DNA of 64,000 bases from Limivivens faecihominis. Its GTDB lineage: Bacteria > Bacillota > Clostridia > Lachnospirales > Lachnospiraceae. The stretch lies in assembly GCF_020686945.1 (NCBI RefSeq), contig NZ_JAJEPR010000017.1, positions 1-64,000 of the forward strand, in the 5' to 3' direction. A program made the position numbers and the translations under genes. The notes under the pieces are model-generated. The model had not been told where the DNA came from. It saw nothing but the letters and a program-made list of their open reading frames with translations, and ran no database searches. This document shows positions 40,865 to 49,475 of this stretch, piece by piece; positions within the stretch are counted from its first letter, which is position 1; the number at the start of each line of letters is the position of its first letter.

Positions 40865-41581
40865 ATGGATGTCCATGAGATCAGCATGAATTGTAAAAGA
40901 ACAGAATTTGTCGGCACCGCCGTGCTGGACACCATCGGCCTTTGTATCGCCGGTGTGGACGATACTCTTCTGAAAACGATGAATATCGGGACCCGCTATC
41001 ACGCGCTGGGGCTTTTCAGCTCCCGTACCGGAGCTGCAGGCCAGCTCACCGCCATGGATGAGGCCGTGAAATCCACCGACACCGAAGTCCTCTCGATTGA
41101 TTTTCCCAGAGACACAAAAGGCTGGGGCGGCCACGGAAACTATATCGTCATCGGCGGTGACAGCGTCTCCGACGTCCGCGATGCCATCCGTACAGCCCTT
41201 GAACTTACCAATAAATATGCAGGCGAGCTCTATATCAGCGAAGCCGGCCACCTGGAATTTGCCTATTCCGCCAGCGCGGGAAGCGTCCTTGAAAAAGCCT
41301 TCCACGCCAGACGCGGCCAGGCCTTTGGTTTTATGGCAGGCTCCCCCGCCGCTATCGGTCTTGTCATGGCAGACACCGCGATGAAAGCCGCCTCGGTTCA
41401 GATCGCCCGCTATATGACGCCCAGTCTCGGCACCAGCCATTCCAACGAAGTGATCCTGGCGCTCTCCGGCACCGCGGACGCCGCAAAGGAAGCGGTCCTT
41501 TCCGCCCGCCAGATCGGCCTGGAGCTTCTCATCGCGATGGGAAGCTATCCCGAGATCCCCGGGACACCCTACTTAGTATGA
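40865..41581 (+). CDS. orphan PduB-type bacterial microcompartment shell protein (BMC-T)
   Basis: A 238-residue protein with two tandem BMC folds. It matches PduB: KRTEFVGTAVLDTIGLCIAGVD, ALGLFSSRTGAAGQLTAMDEAVKSTDTEVLSIDFPRDTKGWGGHG, then in the second fold GQAFGFMAGSPAAIGLVMADTAMKAASVQIARYMTPSLGTSHSNEVIL. PduB forms pseudo-hexameric trimers in shells of propanediol-utilising compartments. Its length equals the short PduB' form and lacks the N-terminal extension implicated in core attachment. No other shell, aldehyde dehydrogenase or diol dehydratase gene is in the window. GGAGG precedes the ATG. apbE follows after 9 bases in the same operon. Confidence 0.88.
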   Translation: MDVHEISMNCKRTEFVGTAVLDTIGLCIAGVDDTLLKTMNIGTRYHALGLFSSRTGAAGQLTAMDEAVKSTDTEVLSIDFPRDTKGWGGHGNYIVIGGDSVSDVRDAIRTALELTNKYAGELYISEAGHLEFAYSASAGSVLEKAFHARRGQAFGFMAGSPAAIGLVMADTAMKAASVQIARYMTPSLGTSHSNEVILALSGTADAAKEAVLSARQIGLELLIAMGSYPEIPGTPYLV

Positions 41582-41590
41582 GGAATTTTC

Positions 41591-42571
41591 ATGAAAAAAA
41601 TCCGACGCACGCTTCTCATCTTCCTTCTCCTGCTTCTGGCAGGGGGAGGCTTTTATTTTTCCCACCGAAAAGGAAACACAACTCCCATCTCCGCTCAGGA
41701 AATTCACCTCAATACGCTGGTAACTGTCACGCTCTACGGCACAGACCGGACAGAACTTTTGGACGGGGCCTTCGCCCTCTGCGATCACTACGAAAAACTC
41801 TTCAGCCGCACGCTGCCGGAAAGCGAAATTTACCGGCTGAACCACGGCGAGATCAGCGAGGTTTCCCCGGAAACCTCGGAGCTTATTCAGATCGGCCTGT
41901 CCTACGGCGAACTCTCCGAAGGAGCCTTCGATATCTCCATCGAGCCCGTCTCCTCCCTCTGGGATTTCACCTCCGGAAATGCTGTGATCCCCGACGAAAA
42001 AGAACTTGCCGAAGCTGTGGCTCTCGTAGATTACCGGAAAGTCCATGTAAACGGCAATACTGTCACCTTCGACACCCCCGGCATGGGCCTCGATCTCGGA
42101 GCCATCGCCAAGGGCTATATCGCCGATCGCATCAAAGAGTACCTCAAAAAAGAAGGCGTCGAGCACGCCCTGATCAATCTTGGTGGAAATGTCCTCTGCC
42201 TGGGCGACAAACCGGAGGGAACAGCTTTTCGCATCGGTGTCCAGAAACCCTTCGGCGAATCAACAGAGACGCTCACGATCTGTCCCATCGAAGATCAGTC
42301 CCTCGTCTCCTCCGGCACCTATGAGCGCTTTTTCCAAAAGGACGGCCGGCTCTACCATCATATTTTAAACCCGAAGACCGGCTATCCTTATGATAATGGC
42401 CTCACCGCCGTCACAATCCGTTCCGACGATTCTCTTACCGGAGATGCACTGAGCACTACCGTTTTCGCCCTGGGCGAAGAAAAAGGGCTGGAGCTTCTGA
42501 ACCGGCTCGACGGGGTGGAAGGCTTTGTTGTCCGGGAGGATTTGTCGATTCATAAATCGGAAAATTTCTAA
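41591..42571 (+). CDS. apbE: FAD:protein FMN transferase (ApbE-like)
   Basis: A 326-residue exported ApbE. Residues 1-23 are a hydrophobic signal/anchor (MKKIRRTLLIFLLLLLAGGGFYF) without a clear lipobox. The enzyme domain has the FAD-site motifs SRTLPESEIYRLN, DISIEPVSSLWDF, GLDLGAIAKGYIADRI and NLGGNVLCLG, and the Mg site in SDDSLTGDALSTTVFALG. It covalently attaches FMN to Thr/Ser of membrane or extracellular redox proteins. No RnfD/G, NqrB/C or FMN-binding-domain target is encoded here. It begins 9 bases after the shell-protein stop, so the two are co-expressed. Confidence 0.92.
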   Translation: MKKIRRTLLIFLLLLLAGGGFYFSHRKGNTTPISAQEIHLNTLVTVTLYGTDRTELLDGAFALCDHYEKLFSRTLPESEIYRLNHGEISEVSPETSELIQIGLSYGELSEGAFDISIEPVSSLWDFTSGNAVIPDEKELAEAVALVDYRKVHVNGNTVTFDTPGMGLDLGAIAKGYIADRIKEYLKKEGVEHALINLGGNVLCLGDKPEGTAFRIGVQKPFGESTETLTICPIEDQSLVSSGTYERFFQKDGRLYHHILNPKTGYPYDNGLTAVTIRSDDSLTGDALSTTVFALGEEKGLELLNRLDGVEGFVVREDLSIHKSENF

Positions 42572-42576
42572 AAAAA

Positions 42577-42625
42577 GATCCAGCCTCATGCAGGATGTCA
42601 ACTGCATTGACTGGATCTCTTTTTT
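42577..42625 (+). terminator. terminator of the shell protein-apbE operon
   Basis: AGATCCAG..TCATGCAG pairs with CTGCATTGA.CTGGATCT and runs into CTTTTTTG. Confidence 0.88.
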
Positions 42626-42688
42626 GTCATTTGTTACTATTCAAAGTCATAATTGCATAATCTTCCTCCTCATTTGAAACTCCTGTGG

Positions 42689-42708
42689 CATTATACCACA
42701 GAGACGAG
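42689..42708. repeat. small hairpin in the gap before the surface-protein gene
   Basis: CTGTGG and CCACAG pair around CATTATA inside the 300-base gap 42572-42869. The gap also holds the terminator above and an AT-rich stretch that must contain the next gene's promoter, but no convincing -35/-10 pair was found. Confidence 0.4.
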
Positions 42709-42869
42709 GAGAAGTCACAATTCTTTACCAGTTTCTTCACAGGGCTAACACATTTTCCCAGTATAGTAAAACCATCAAAACTACTTCAGAATAGAAGAGA
42801 TTTTGAAAGAGCAGAAAATAAATGATCCAGAACGTTTCGGCGTTCTCACGAAAGGTATGGTGAATTTTT

Positions 42870-44951
42870 ATGAAAAATAAATATGCTGCAATCGTATTAG
42901 GACTGGCACTGACCATCTCTTCCTGCCCGGTATATGCGGCAGAGAATACAACCGAAGCCACCACAAATGCAGAGAACAGCTTGGAAACTGAGACCACTTC
43001 TGATTCTGAAGCAGAAGAAAATACCGTTTTGGGACAGGTGACAGCCGTAAATGACGACTCCATCACCATCGCCATCGGAACTCAGAAAGAAATGCAGGCT
43101 CCCGGTGGCGATGGCCAGGGACAGGCCCCGGACGGTAATGGCAACCAGCAGACGCCGCCGGAAAAACCCGACGATTCCAACGGTGATTCCTCTGACCAGC
43201 AGACTCCTCCCGAAAAACCAGAAGGAAGCTCCGAGGAAGGTTTTTCTGAGAATGATACGGTTTCCGCTGATAGCGGCAACGGGAAAGCTCCAGAAGCTCC
43301 GGCCAGCAACGATGCTCCCGATGAAAATGGACAGGGTCAGCCCTCCATGCTGGATCTGACCGGTGAGGAGCAGACCATCACCGTAACCTCCGACACTGTC
43401 ATCACCAGACAGACCATGCAGGATCCTGGCAGCAACGGGCAGGGGCAGGCTCCCGATGGCAACGGTGCTCCGGACGGTCAGGCCCCGAATGGCAGCGCTG
43501 ACAGCTCCGAGCCCCTCTCCCTCTCTGACCTGAAAGAAGGCGACATCGTCTCTGTTGTATTAAATGACGACGGAACCGCTGCTTCCATTACCGTTCAGTC
43601 CATGGGCGGCGGTAACATGGGCGGCGTCATGGGTGCTCCCGGCGGCCAGTCCCAGGGCGTAGACAGCTACACCGCAGTCAACACTTACTCCGAAGATACT
43701 TCTCTTGACGGAGATTCCATCGAATCCACAGGCACCGACGAAAACGCCGTTCTCGTGGACAGTGGAGCCAACGTCAGCATCAAAAACGCCACCATCACCC
43801 GCAATTCCGAGGACAGCACCGGCGGCGACAACTCCAGCTTTTACGGCGTGGGTGCAGCCGTTCTCGCCACAGACGGAACCGCTTCCGTAAGCAACAGCAC
43901 AATCACCACTGATGCTAAAGGCGGAGCCGGCCTCTTCGCTTACGGCGACGGCACCATTTATGCAGCTGACAGTACAATCACTACCCACCAGGATACCTCC
44001 GGTGGAATCCACGCTGCTGGCGGCGGCACTCTCTATGCCTGGGATCTGAACGTGGAGACCAACGGTGAATCCGCAGCGACCGCGGCGGCGGCACCATGGT
44101 AGTAGAAGGCGGAACCTATACCTCCAACAGAGTTGGTTCTCCGGCAGTTTACTGCACCGCTAATATTGCCATCAATAATGTCACTCTGACAGCCAACGGC
44201 TCCGAGGCCGTCTGCATCGAGGGTCTGAACTCCCTTCATCTCTTCGACTGCGACCTCTCCGGAAATATGTCCGACGACGATCAGAATGACTGCACCTGGG
44301 GCGTCATCGTATACCAGAGCATGTTCCGGTGACTCTGAAGTCGGCAACAGCACCTTCCAGATGACCGGCGGCAAACTTTCCACCGGAAACGGCGGTCTGC
44401 TCTACACCACCAACACCGAGTGTACACTGACCCTGGACAGCGTGGATATCACCTACGCTCCGGACAGCGAATTCTTTCTCCGCTGCACCGGCAACAATAA
44501 CCAGCGCGGCTGGGGTCAGACCGGAAACAATGGTTCTGACTGCCTCTTCACCGCCATCAACCAGGAGATGCAGGGCGATGTCGTCTGGGATTCCATCAGT
44601 GACCTTGACTTCTACATCACCGACAACAGTATACTTACCGGAGCTATTGTAGATGATGAAACCTACGCTGGTAATGGCGGAGATGGATATTGCAACGTTT
44701 ATCTTGCAGAAGGCTGCACCTGGACTGTAACCGGAGACAGCACGGTTTCTTCGATTGAATCTGAGGGAAGTATCGTAGATGTGGATGGAAAAACGATTTC
44801 TATCGTGGGTACTGATGGTACTACCTATGTAGAGGGTGATAGCGAGTATACGATCACGACGGGAAGCTACAGTGATTCTGTGGATCTCACTGGGGCAACC
44901 AGTGAGGGAAGCTGGAGTGACTACTCTGTCGAGAAACCGGATACGCTTTAA
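42870..44951 (+). pseudogene. large secreted surface protein with two frameshifts
   Basis: The gene starts with a signal peptide (MKNKYAAIVLGLALTISSCPVYA). A long Gly/Pro/Gln/Asp-rich region follows (residues ~80-260, with APGGDGQGQAPDGNG and TPPEKP repeats), broken by short beta modules (TVLGQVTAVNDDSITIAIG and a related copy). From ~280 it becomes a right-handed beta-helix of xxNxTI repeats (NVSIKNATITRNSED, ASVSNSTITTDA, TIYAADSTITT). At ~44078 the frame shifts (SDRGGGTMVVEGGTYTSN continues in another frame). At ~44330 one extra T in ATGTTCCGG shifts it again (SGDSEVGNSTFQMTGG). Corrected, it would be ~690 residues. It is either a recent pseudogene, a phase-variable gene or carries sequencing errors. 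Confidence 0.75.
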
Positions 44952-45016
44952 GTAAAGCCTAAGAAACCTTTTGACAAAAGAGGACAGCTTTGAGAAAGCT
45001 GAAGAAATGATAGCGC

Positions 45017-45054
45017 AAAGGGGCGGCTCGGAGTCGCGAGCCCGCCGCCCCTCT
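45017..45054. repeat. GC-rich palindrome after the surface-protein gene
   Basis: GGGGCGGCTC and GAGCCCGCCGCCCC form a strong hairpin 65 bases after the gene's stop. A short CTCTGCACTCCC tail rather than a T-run follows. Confidence 0.55.
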
Positions 45055-45500
45055 GCACTCCCCACTGGGCCCGCTTAGAAAATAGGGGGCTTACGTCAGA
45101 CTGGGAATGCGTGAAATGACAGGTGTTACTGGATAAGAAGATCAAAAAATAAGAGGCTTACGTCAGACTGCTACGCAGTGATAATAAGATGTTTTGTTAT
45201 TCATATTGAAAGCTTAAATTGTTGGATTTCAATATGAAGCGTTAAACACCATATGATCGCTATGTACCAGCTTGACGTAAGCCCCTTATTTTCTAGTATA
45301 ACGTTTCGAAAATAACTGGAGCATTCACGCAGGATGCAGATTCAACTGTGCAATCGGATTTGTAGACAAGTCAATGGTCTGGTTATTTCAAAAACGCTAT
45401 ACTAGGTTTTTATATCCACAACCACCCGTCATTTCACGCAATAGCAGTATGACGTAAGCCCCTTATTTTCTAGCGTGCCCAGGAAAGGGGGTGCAGGGGG
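45055..45500. mobile_element. nested inverted-repeat element (MITE-like)
   Basis: The outer arms run from ~45055 inward to ~45130 and from ~45500 inward to ~45415. They share CTGGGCxCGC, then TAGAAAATAxGGGGCTTACG, then GCGTGAAATGAC. The core motif occurs four times: plus orientation at 45076-45098 and 45145-45164, minus orientation at 45273-45296 and 45451-45474. Inside the inner pair is another palindrome (TTCATATTGAAA at 45200, TTTCAATATGAA at 45237-45248). Between the third and fourth copies is a further pair (CTAGTATA..GTTT at 45293 and its complement ending 45405). There is no ORF of note. This fits one small non-autonomous element with a second inserted inside it. Confidence 0.65.
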
Positions 45501-45536
45501 AAAACCAGGACTGCAAGACTCCGATGGTTTTCCCCC
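45489..45536. repeat. inverted repeat flanking the MITE nest
   Basis: GCAGGGGGAAAACCA and TGGTTTTCCCCCTGC form a 15-bp perfect stem with an ~18-base loop, adjoining the right arm of the nested element. The stretch from here to the murA terminator (45574) contains nothing else. Confidence 0.65.
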
Positions 45537-45573
45537 TGCTTATTCCCTGGTGGCTTTCAAAAGCCCCCATATT

Positions 45574-45602
45574 AAAAAAGAGAGCCTCCCGCTCTCTTTT
45601 TT
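45574..45602 (-). terminator. terminator of murA
   Basis: GAGAGC-ctccc-GCTCTC flanked by A-run and T-run on the two strands. It begins 5 bases after the murA stop on the minus strand. Confidence 0.88.
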
Positions 45603-45606
45603 CATA

Positions 45607-46899
45607 TCATCCAACTCTAAGTTTAAACTTCTGTATCTCCTTCTCCGAAGACACTCTCTCAATCTCCGCTCCAAGGCTTCTCAGCTTCTCCTCGAAGCAC
45701 TCATATCCTCTCTGGATATACACGATATCATCGACCACGGTAATACCCTCCGCAGCCAGTCCTGCGATCACAAGAGCAGCTCCTGCTCTCAGATCCGGAG
45801 CGCTGACTCTTGCTCCTGTGAATTTTTCCACGCCGGTGATAATCGCACTGTTTCCTTCCACCTTCACATTGGCTCCCATGCGGGTGAGCTCATCGATGTA
45901 TTTGAAACGGTTCTCAAAAATACTCTCTGTCACAATGCTGGTTCCCGAAGCCAGAGCCAGGGTTACACCGATCTGGGGCTGCATGTCCGTCGGATAGCCC
46001 GGATACGGCTGGGTCTTTACATGGGTGTTCCGGAGACGCTTGGACGCGACCACACGCACCGCATCATCAAACTCTTCCACCTCGCAGCCGATCTCCTCAA
46101 GCTTCGCTGTGGTAGCCTCCAGATGTTTCGGAATCACGTTTTTCACCATGATATCGCCCTTGGTGGCTGCTGCGGCAAACATAAAGGTTCCTGCCTCGAT
46201 CTGGTCCGGAATGATAGAGTACTCCGTGCGATGAAGCTTCTCCACTCCGCGGATACGGATCACATCGGTTCCTGCACCCTTGATGTTGGCTCCCATGCTG
46301 TTCAGGAAGTTTGCCACATCAACAACGTGAGGCTCACGGGCGGAGTTCTCGATGATCGTATAGCCCTCTGCCATGGAAGCTGCCATCATAATATTGATGG
46401 TCGCACCTACAGAAACGGTATCCAGGAAAATATGACTTCCTCTTAAACGCTCTGCCTTGGCAATGATAGATCCATGACAGATCTCTACCTCTGCTCCCAG
46501 AGATTTAAAACCCTTCAGATGAAGGTCTATGGGACGGCTTCCGATATTGCAGCCGCCGGGAAGGGGAACTTCCGCTCTCTTATATTTACCCAGCAGGGCT
46601 CCCAGAAGATAATAAGACGCTCTGATCTTTTTGATATATTCATAATCGACACTGCAGTCACCGATCATAGATCCATTGATTGCAGCTTTATGACGGTCCA
46701 GTCTGTCCACCTTCGCGCCGATTCCGGCAATGGCCTCCAGAAGTACATTGATATCCTGAACATCAGGCAGGTTATCGATCACCACGGTCTCATCCGTCAT
46801 GATCGCTGCTGCCAGGATGCCGAGCGCCGCGTTTTTCGCTCCGCCGATCTCTACCTCGCCAACTAACGGATTTCCACCTTTAATTATATATTGATCCAT
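45607..46899 (-). CDS. murA: UDP-N-acetylglucosamine 1-carboxyvinyltransferase
   Basis: A 430-residue enzyme for the first committed step of peptidoglycan synthesis, transfer of enolpyruvate from PEP to UDP-GlcNAc. The N-terminal substrate site is GGNPLVGEVEIGGAKNAALGILAAAI. The catalytic, fosfomycin-targeted Cys lies in VPLPGGCNIGSRPIDLH (~118). GYPTDMQPQIGVTLAL and AGAALVIAGLAAEG belong to the second domain. Length is normal. There may be a second murA elsewhere, as in most Firmicutes. It is preceded by a ~160-base structured leader and strong promoter, so regulation at the RNA level is likely. Confidence 0.95.
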   Translation of the reverse strand: MDQYIIKGGNPLVGEVEIGGAKNAALGILAAAIMTDETVVIDNLPDVQDINVLLEAIAGIGAKVDRLDRHKAAINGSMIGDCSVDYEYIKKIRASYYLLGALLGKYKRAEVPLPGGCNIGSRPIDLHLKGFKSLGAEVEICHGSIIAKAERLRGSHIFLDTVSVGATINIMMAASMAEGYTIIENSAREPHVVDVANFLNSMGANIKGAGTDVIRIRGVEKLHRTEYSIIPDQIEAGTFMFAAAATKGDIMVKNVIPKHLEATTAKLEEIGCEVEEFDDAVRVVASKRLRNTHVKTQPYPGYPTDMQPQIGVTLALASGTSIVTESIFENRFKYIDELTRMGANVKVEGNSAIITGVEKFTGARVSAPDLRAGAALVIAGLAAEGITVVDDIVYIQRGYECFEEKLRSLGAEIERVSSEKEIQKFKLRVG

Positions 46900-46904
46900 A
46901 AAGA

Positions 46905-47062
46905 CACCTCAAATATTCTTTTTTATTCAGACTCAGGCAGCTTCACAATCCTGCCCTTTACCGATAAAAGCCACCGCATGCAAAGAAAATCTCTCCCGTA
47001 GGTTCAGGGCTTCTTTTCTCATCTTCGGTGGCACCATTGTCCTCGCTTACGCATCGAAACTA
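46905..47062 (-). ncRNA. unidentified structured leader RNA of murA
   Basis: Between the promoter and murA lies a ~160-base leader. On the minus strand GCCACCG (near 47030) pairs with CGGTGGC (near 46970). Inside, AGAAAA pairs with TTTTCT and CCC with GGG, giving a stacked three-part hairpin. A second hairpin GGCAG...CTGCC follows, with AATAAAAAAG after it. It does not match SAM, TPP, T-box, c-di-GMP, glycine, lysine, cobalamin or preQ1 motifs as I know them. It may be a riboswitch, a protein-binding leader or an attenuator. Confidence 0.5.
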
Positions 47063-47068
47063 ATGATT

Positions 47069-47097
47069 ATTATAGTCTTTTTCGCCCTGTTTGTAAA
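47069..47097 (-). promoter_or_regulatory. sigma-A promoter of murA
   Basis: On the minus strand TTTACA (47092-47097) and TATAAT (47069-47074) are 17 bases apart. Confidence 0.75.
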
Positions 47098-47260
47098 CAA
47101 AAATTAAGATTTCGGTAATTTTAGCTTGAAATCATAATATTTTCTTAAATTTTTAAGCCATTTTTATGCATATTATCCAATATTCAGGACATAATCAGGT
47201 GATTCCATGGATACATTTCCCTGCGTGTTTATTTTTCGACCTATCTGATAAGTATCCGGC

Positions 47261-47761
47261 TCACTCCTTTTTCAGGGCCTCTGCTACCAGCTCCACCGTC
47301 TCCCGGATGCCCAGAGTTTCCTCATCCACGGTCAGCTGTGCATATTTTTCATAAAGCGGGGTACGCTCTTCGTAAAGCCCTTTTAAGGTCTGTCCTTCTT
47401 TCAGCACCACTCCCCTGTCTTTTAAATTTCCCAGGCGACGGACCAGAACGTCATAGGGAAGCTTCAGATAGACCACGGTACCAATCTCACTTAAATGTTC
47501 CATGGCCTCTTTTCCATAGATGACGCTGCCTCCTGTGGCAATGACGCTCCGCTCCGGATTCAGTTCGCTGTTGATCTTATTTTCTACCTCCAGAAAGCCT
47601 TCGATTCCTCTTTCTGAGATAATCTCATGTAAAAGTTTTCCTTCCGCTTCCTGGATCACCAGATCGGAATCGATAAAACGGTAGCCGAGCACCTTCGCCA
47701 GGACTACGCCAACGGTACTTTTGCCGGATCCCGGCATTCCGATGAGAACAACATTTTTCAT
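47261..47761 (-). CDS. aroK: shikimate kinase
   Basis: A 166-residue P-loop kinase converting shikimate to shikimate-3-phosphate in aromatic amino-acid synthesis. The Walker A is LIGMPGSGKSTVG, the shikimate-site DSD motif is YRFIDSDLVI, GGSVIYG corresponds to the conserved GGG loop (one Gly changed to Ser-Val), and the lid Arg lies in LKDRGVVL. The start at 47761 has GGAGGAG 5-6 bases upstream. It follows the lipoprotein gene by 16 bases and is probably its operon partner; no other aro gene is near. Confidence 0.88.
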   Translation of the reverse strand: MKNVVLIGMPGSGKSTVGVVLAKVLGYRFIDSDLVIQEAEGKLLHEIISERGIEGFLEVENKINSELNPERSVIATGGSVIYGKEAMEHLSEIGTVVYLKLPYDVLVRRLGNLKDRGVVLKEGQTLKGLYEERTPLYEKYAQLTVDEETLGIRETVELVAEALKKE

Positions 47762-47777
47762 AAAGGCTCCTCCTTCT

Positions 47778-49475
47778 TTAGTTCCCGATGATACTTCCAT
47801 CAGTGGCATTGATAGTCATGTAGCTGATTCTCGTCCCTTCTTCCACGCCATAGGCCTCCGCCACAGAGCCCGTGGCTGTCCCGATAAAACTCCAGGCAGG
47901 CACCAGAACGCCTGTATAGACCTCCACTCCGTTCTCTGTGGTAACGTTGCTGTCTTCCTGCAGAAGATCCTTGCTGATGACCCTCACATACCCCAGGCGC
48001 ACCTCAGATATATTCAGATCTCCCGTAAGGACTCCAGCATCTATCGTCAGACTACCCTCCAGCATTTCCTCAAAAATCTGAGAAATTTCTGAAAAAGGCA
48101 GAAGGAACGCATAATCATCCTGCCAGTCCTCGATCTCAACCGGCGCCATCCAGTTGAAAGAGACAAGGCCGTTTTTTCCATAGACCACGTTAATATCTTC
48201 CTGGGGCCAGTTCATGAGACCGTCGTCCTGAATGTCACAATAGGTTGCTGTGGAAGTACGGATCACCGGCACGCCATCCACACTTCTGCAATAGGAAAAG
48301 CGCCTCACCGGCTCCTCATCCGTCTGCTGAACCATGGCATCCAGCTTGCTCCACCAGAAAAGCATCCCGTCTTTGACCTCCCAGAGCTCTGTCTCCTCCA
48401 GTCCAAGCGTTCTCATCAGCTCGCTTCCCTGCTTCTGGAGATCCACCTCTGCCAGATTTTCCTCATGGATCCGGTTTACCCCATTCTGGGCTTCGTTCAG
48501 CTTTTCCGCATCCTGACTGGAAAAAACATCCGCATAAGGGAGGTACATCGTAAACTGCACCGGATTCAGTTCATCCATATAGTGCTGCATTGTGCAGGAA
48601 AAAAAGCCGTTATCCATCATGGCAAACCCCAGAAATTCACTTCTGCCTGCAAGGTCTTTCAGCTCCTTTCTCTCCCAGTTGGTTCCATCCGCTGTGCTCC
48701 AGGAAAGCTCCTCACAGAGCATGACGAGATTCTGGGTCATAAGCTGCTCTCTCCAGTCGCTTTCCTTCTCGGCCGTCTCTCCCAAGAGCTCCTGCAGTGT
48801 AGTAAAATCATCCTCCGTATTAAAATAGAAGGTTTTCTTTCCATCCAGGAAATCACAGAGAAGCTTCCAGGCATCCGCGTAGCTGTCCGGAGGCTTGGGT
48901 TTTACCATCTCTGTCTGGCCGGAATAGAGCTCCTCGTAGGTACTCCCTTCTGTAAAAGTTTCCACATTCTCACCAACAGGAACCTCCTGAACCTCCGCAG
49001 CCGCCTCGCCGGTCCCCATGGTAAACCCGACTTCCTTCTTCTGAAGACTTGCCTGGCTGGAAGCATTATAACCGTACTCCTCCTCGATCTCCGTCTCTTT
49101 GATTTCCGTATCATAGTCGAACCCCTGCCTGATCTCATAGAAAGCGCCGCCCTTCATGAGGGCTTTTTCCATGCGTTCCATCTCCTCACTGGAAAAATTC
49201 CGGCTTCTGATCTTTTTCAGCTGGATTCCTTCCACCTCCGGCACAATGACCCGCGCGTTGGCCAACAGGCGGAAATTGCTGAAATCTTTATCGCAGAGGT
49301 AACGCACGGGAGCCTGAACCTGCTCCTGCACGCTGCTCTCATCTCCCTGATTTAAAAGCACACTCTCCTGCTCTTTTTTCGGAACCACCACCTGAAGGCT
49401 GGAATTCCGGCTGCAGCCATTCAGCAAAAGACTCCCCAGAAGAAAACCTGTCAGCAAAATTCTCCCTTTTCTCAT
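47778..49475 (-). CDS. lipoprotein of a two-component operon (DUF6034-like)
   Basis: A 565-residue lipoprotein. The signal RKGRILLTGFLLGSLLLNGC ends in a lipobox (LLNGC, lipidated Cys21). The mature part is acidic with no catalytic motif recognised. It has a charged linker (residues 25-60), a middle domain rich in Asp/Glu, and a C-terminal part with RLGYVRVISKDLL..., GVLVPAWSFIGTATG and the ending SYMTINATDGSIIG. That ending resembles DUF6034 proteins and PepSY-like sensors such as YycH/YycI partners. Its ATG overlaps the stop of the histidine kinase gene by 4 bases, which suggests an accessory sensor for that kinase. Confidence 0.75.
   Translation of the reverse strand: MRKGRILLTGFLLGSLLLNGCSRNSSLQVVVPKKEQESVLLNQGDESSVQEQVQAPVRYLCDKDFSNFRLLANARVIVPEVEGIQLKKIRSRNFSSEEMERMEKALMKGGAFYEIRQGFDYDTEIKETEIEEEYGYNASSQASLQKKEVGFTMGTGEAAAEVQEVPVGENVETFTEGSTYEELYSGQTEMVKPKPPDSYADAWKLLCDFLDGKKTFYFNTEDDFTTLQELLGETAEKESDWREQLMTQNLVMLCEELSWSTADGTNWERKELKDLAGRSEFLGFAMMDNGFFSCTMQHYMDELNPVQFTMYLPYADVFSSQDAEKLNEAQNGVNRIHEENLAEVDLQKQGSELMRTLGLEETELWEVKDGMLFWWSKLDAMVQQTDEEPVRRFSYCRSVDGVPVIRTSTATYCDIQDDGLMNWPQEDINVVYGKNGLVSFNWMAPVEIEDWQDDYAFLLPFSEISQIFEEMLEGSLTIDAGVLTGDLNISEVRLGYVRVISKDLLQEDSNVTTENGVEVYTGVLVPAWSFIGTATGSVAEAYGVEEGTRISYMTINATDGSIIGN

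Noticed and set aside
43082..44951. Collagen-like or silk-like protein from the Gly/Pro-rich region
   Set aside because: No regular Gly-X-Y periodicity; it is a low-complexity linker between beta modules.
45055..45500. CRISPR array (four similar ~23-base repeats)
   Set aside because: The copies are in alternating orientation and irregularly spaced, with no cas genes; they are inverted-repeat ends.
46905..47062. T-box or SAM riboswitch before murA
   Set aside because: No T-box TGGNACCGCG core or specifier-loop layout, and none of the S-box landmarks seen before metK.
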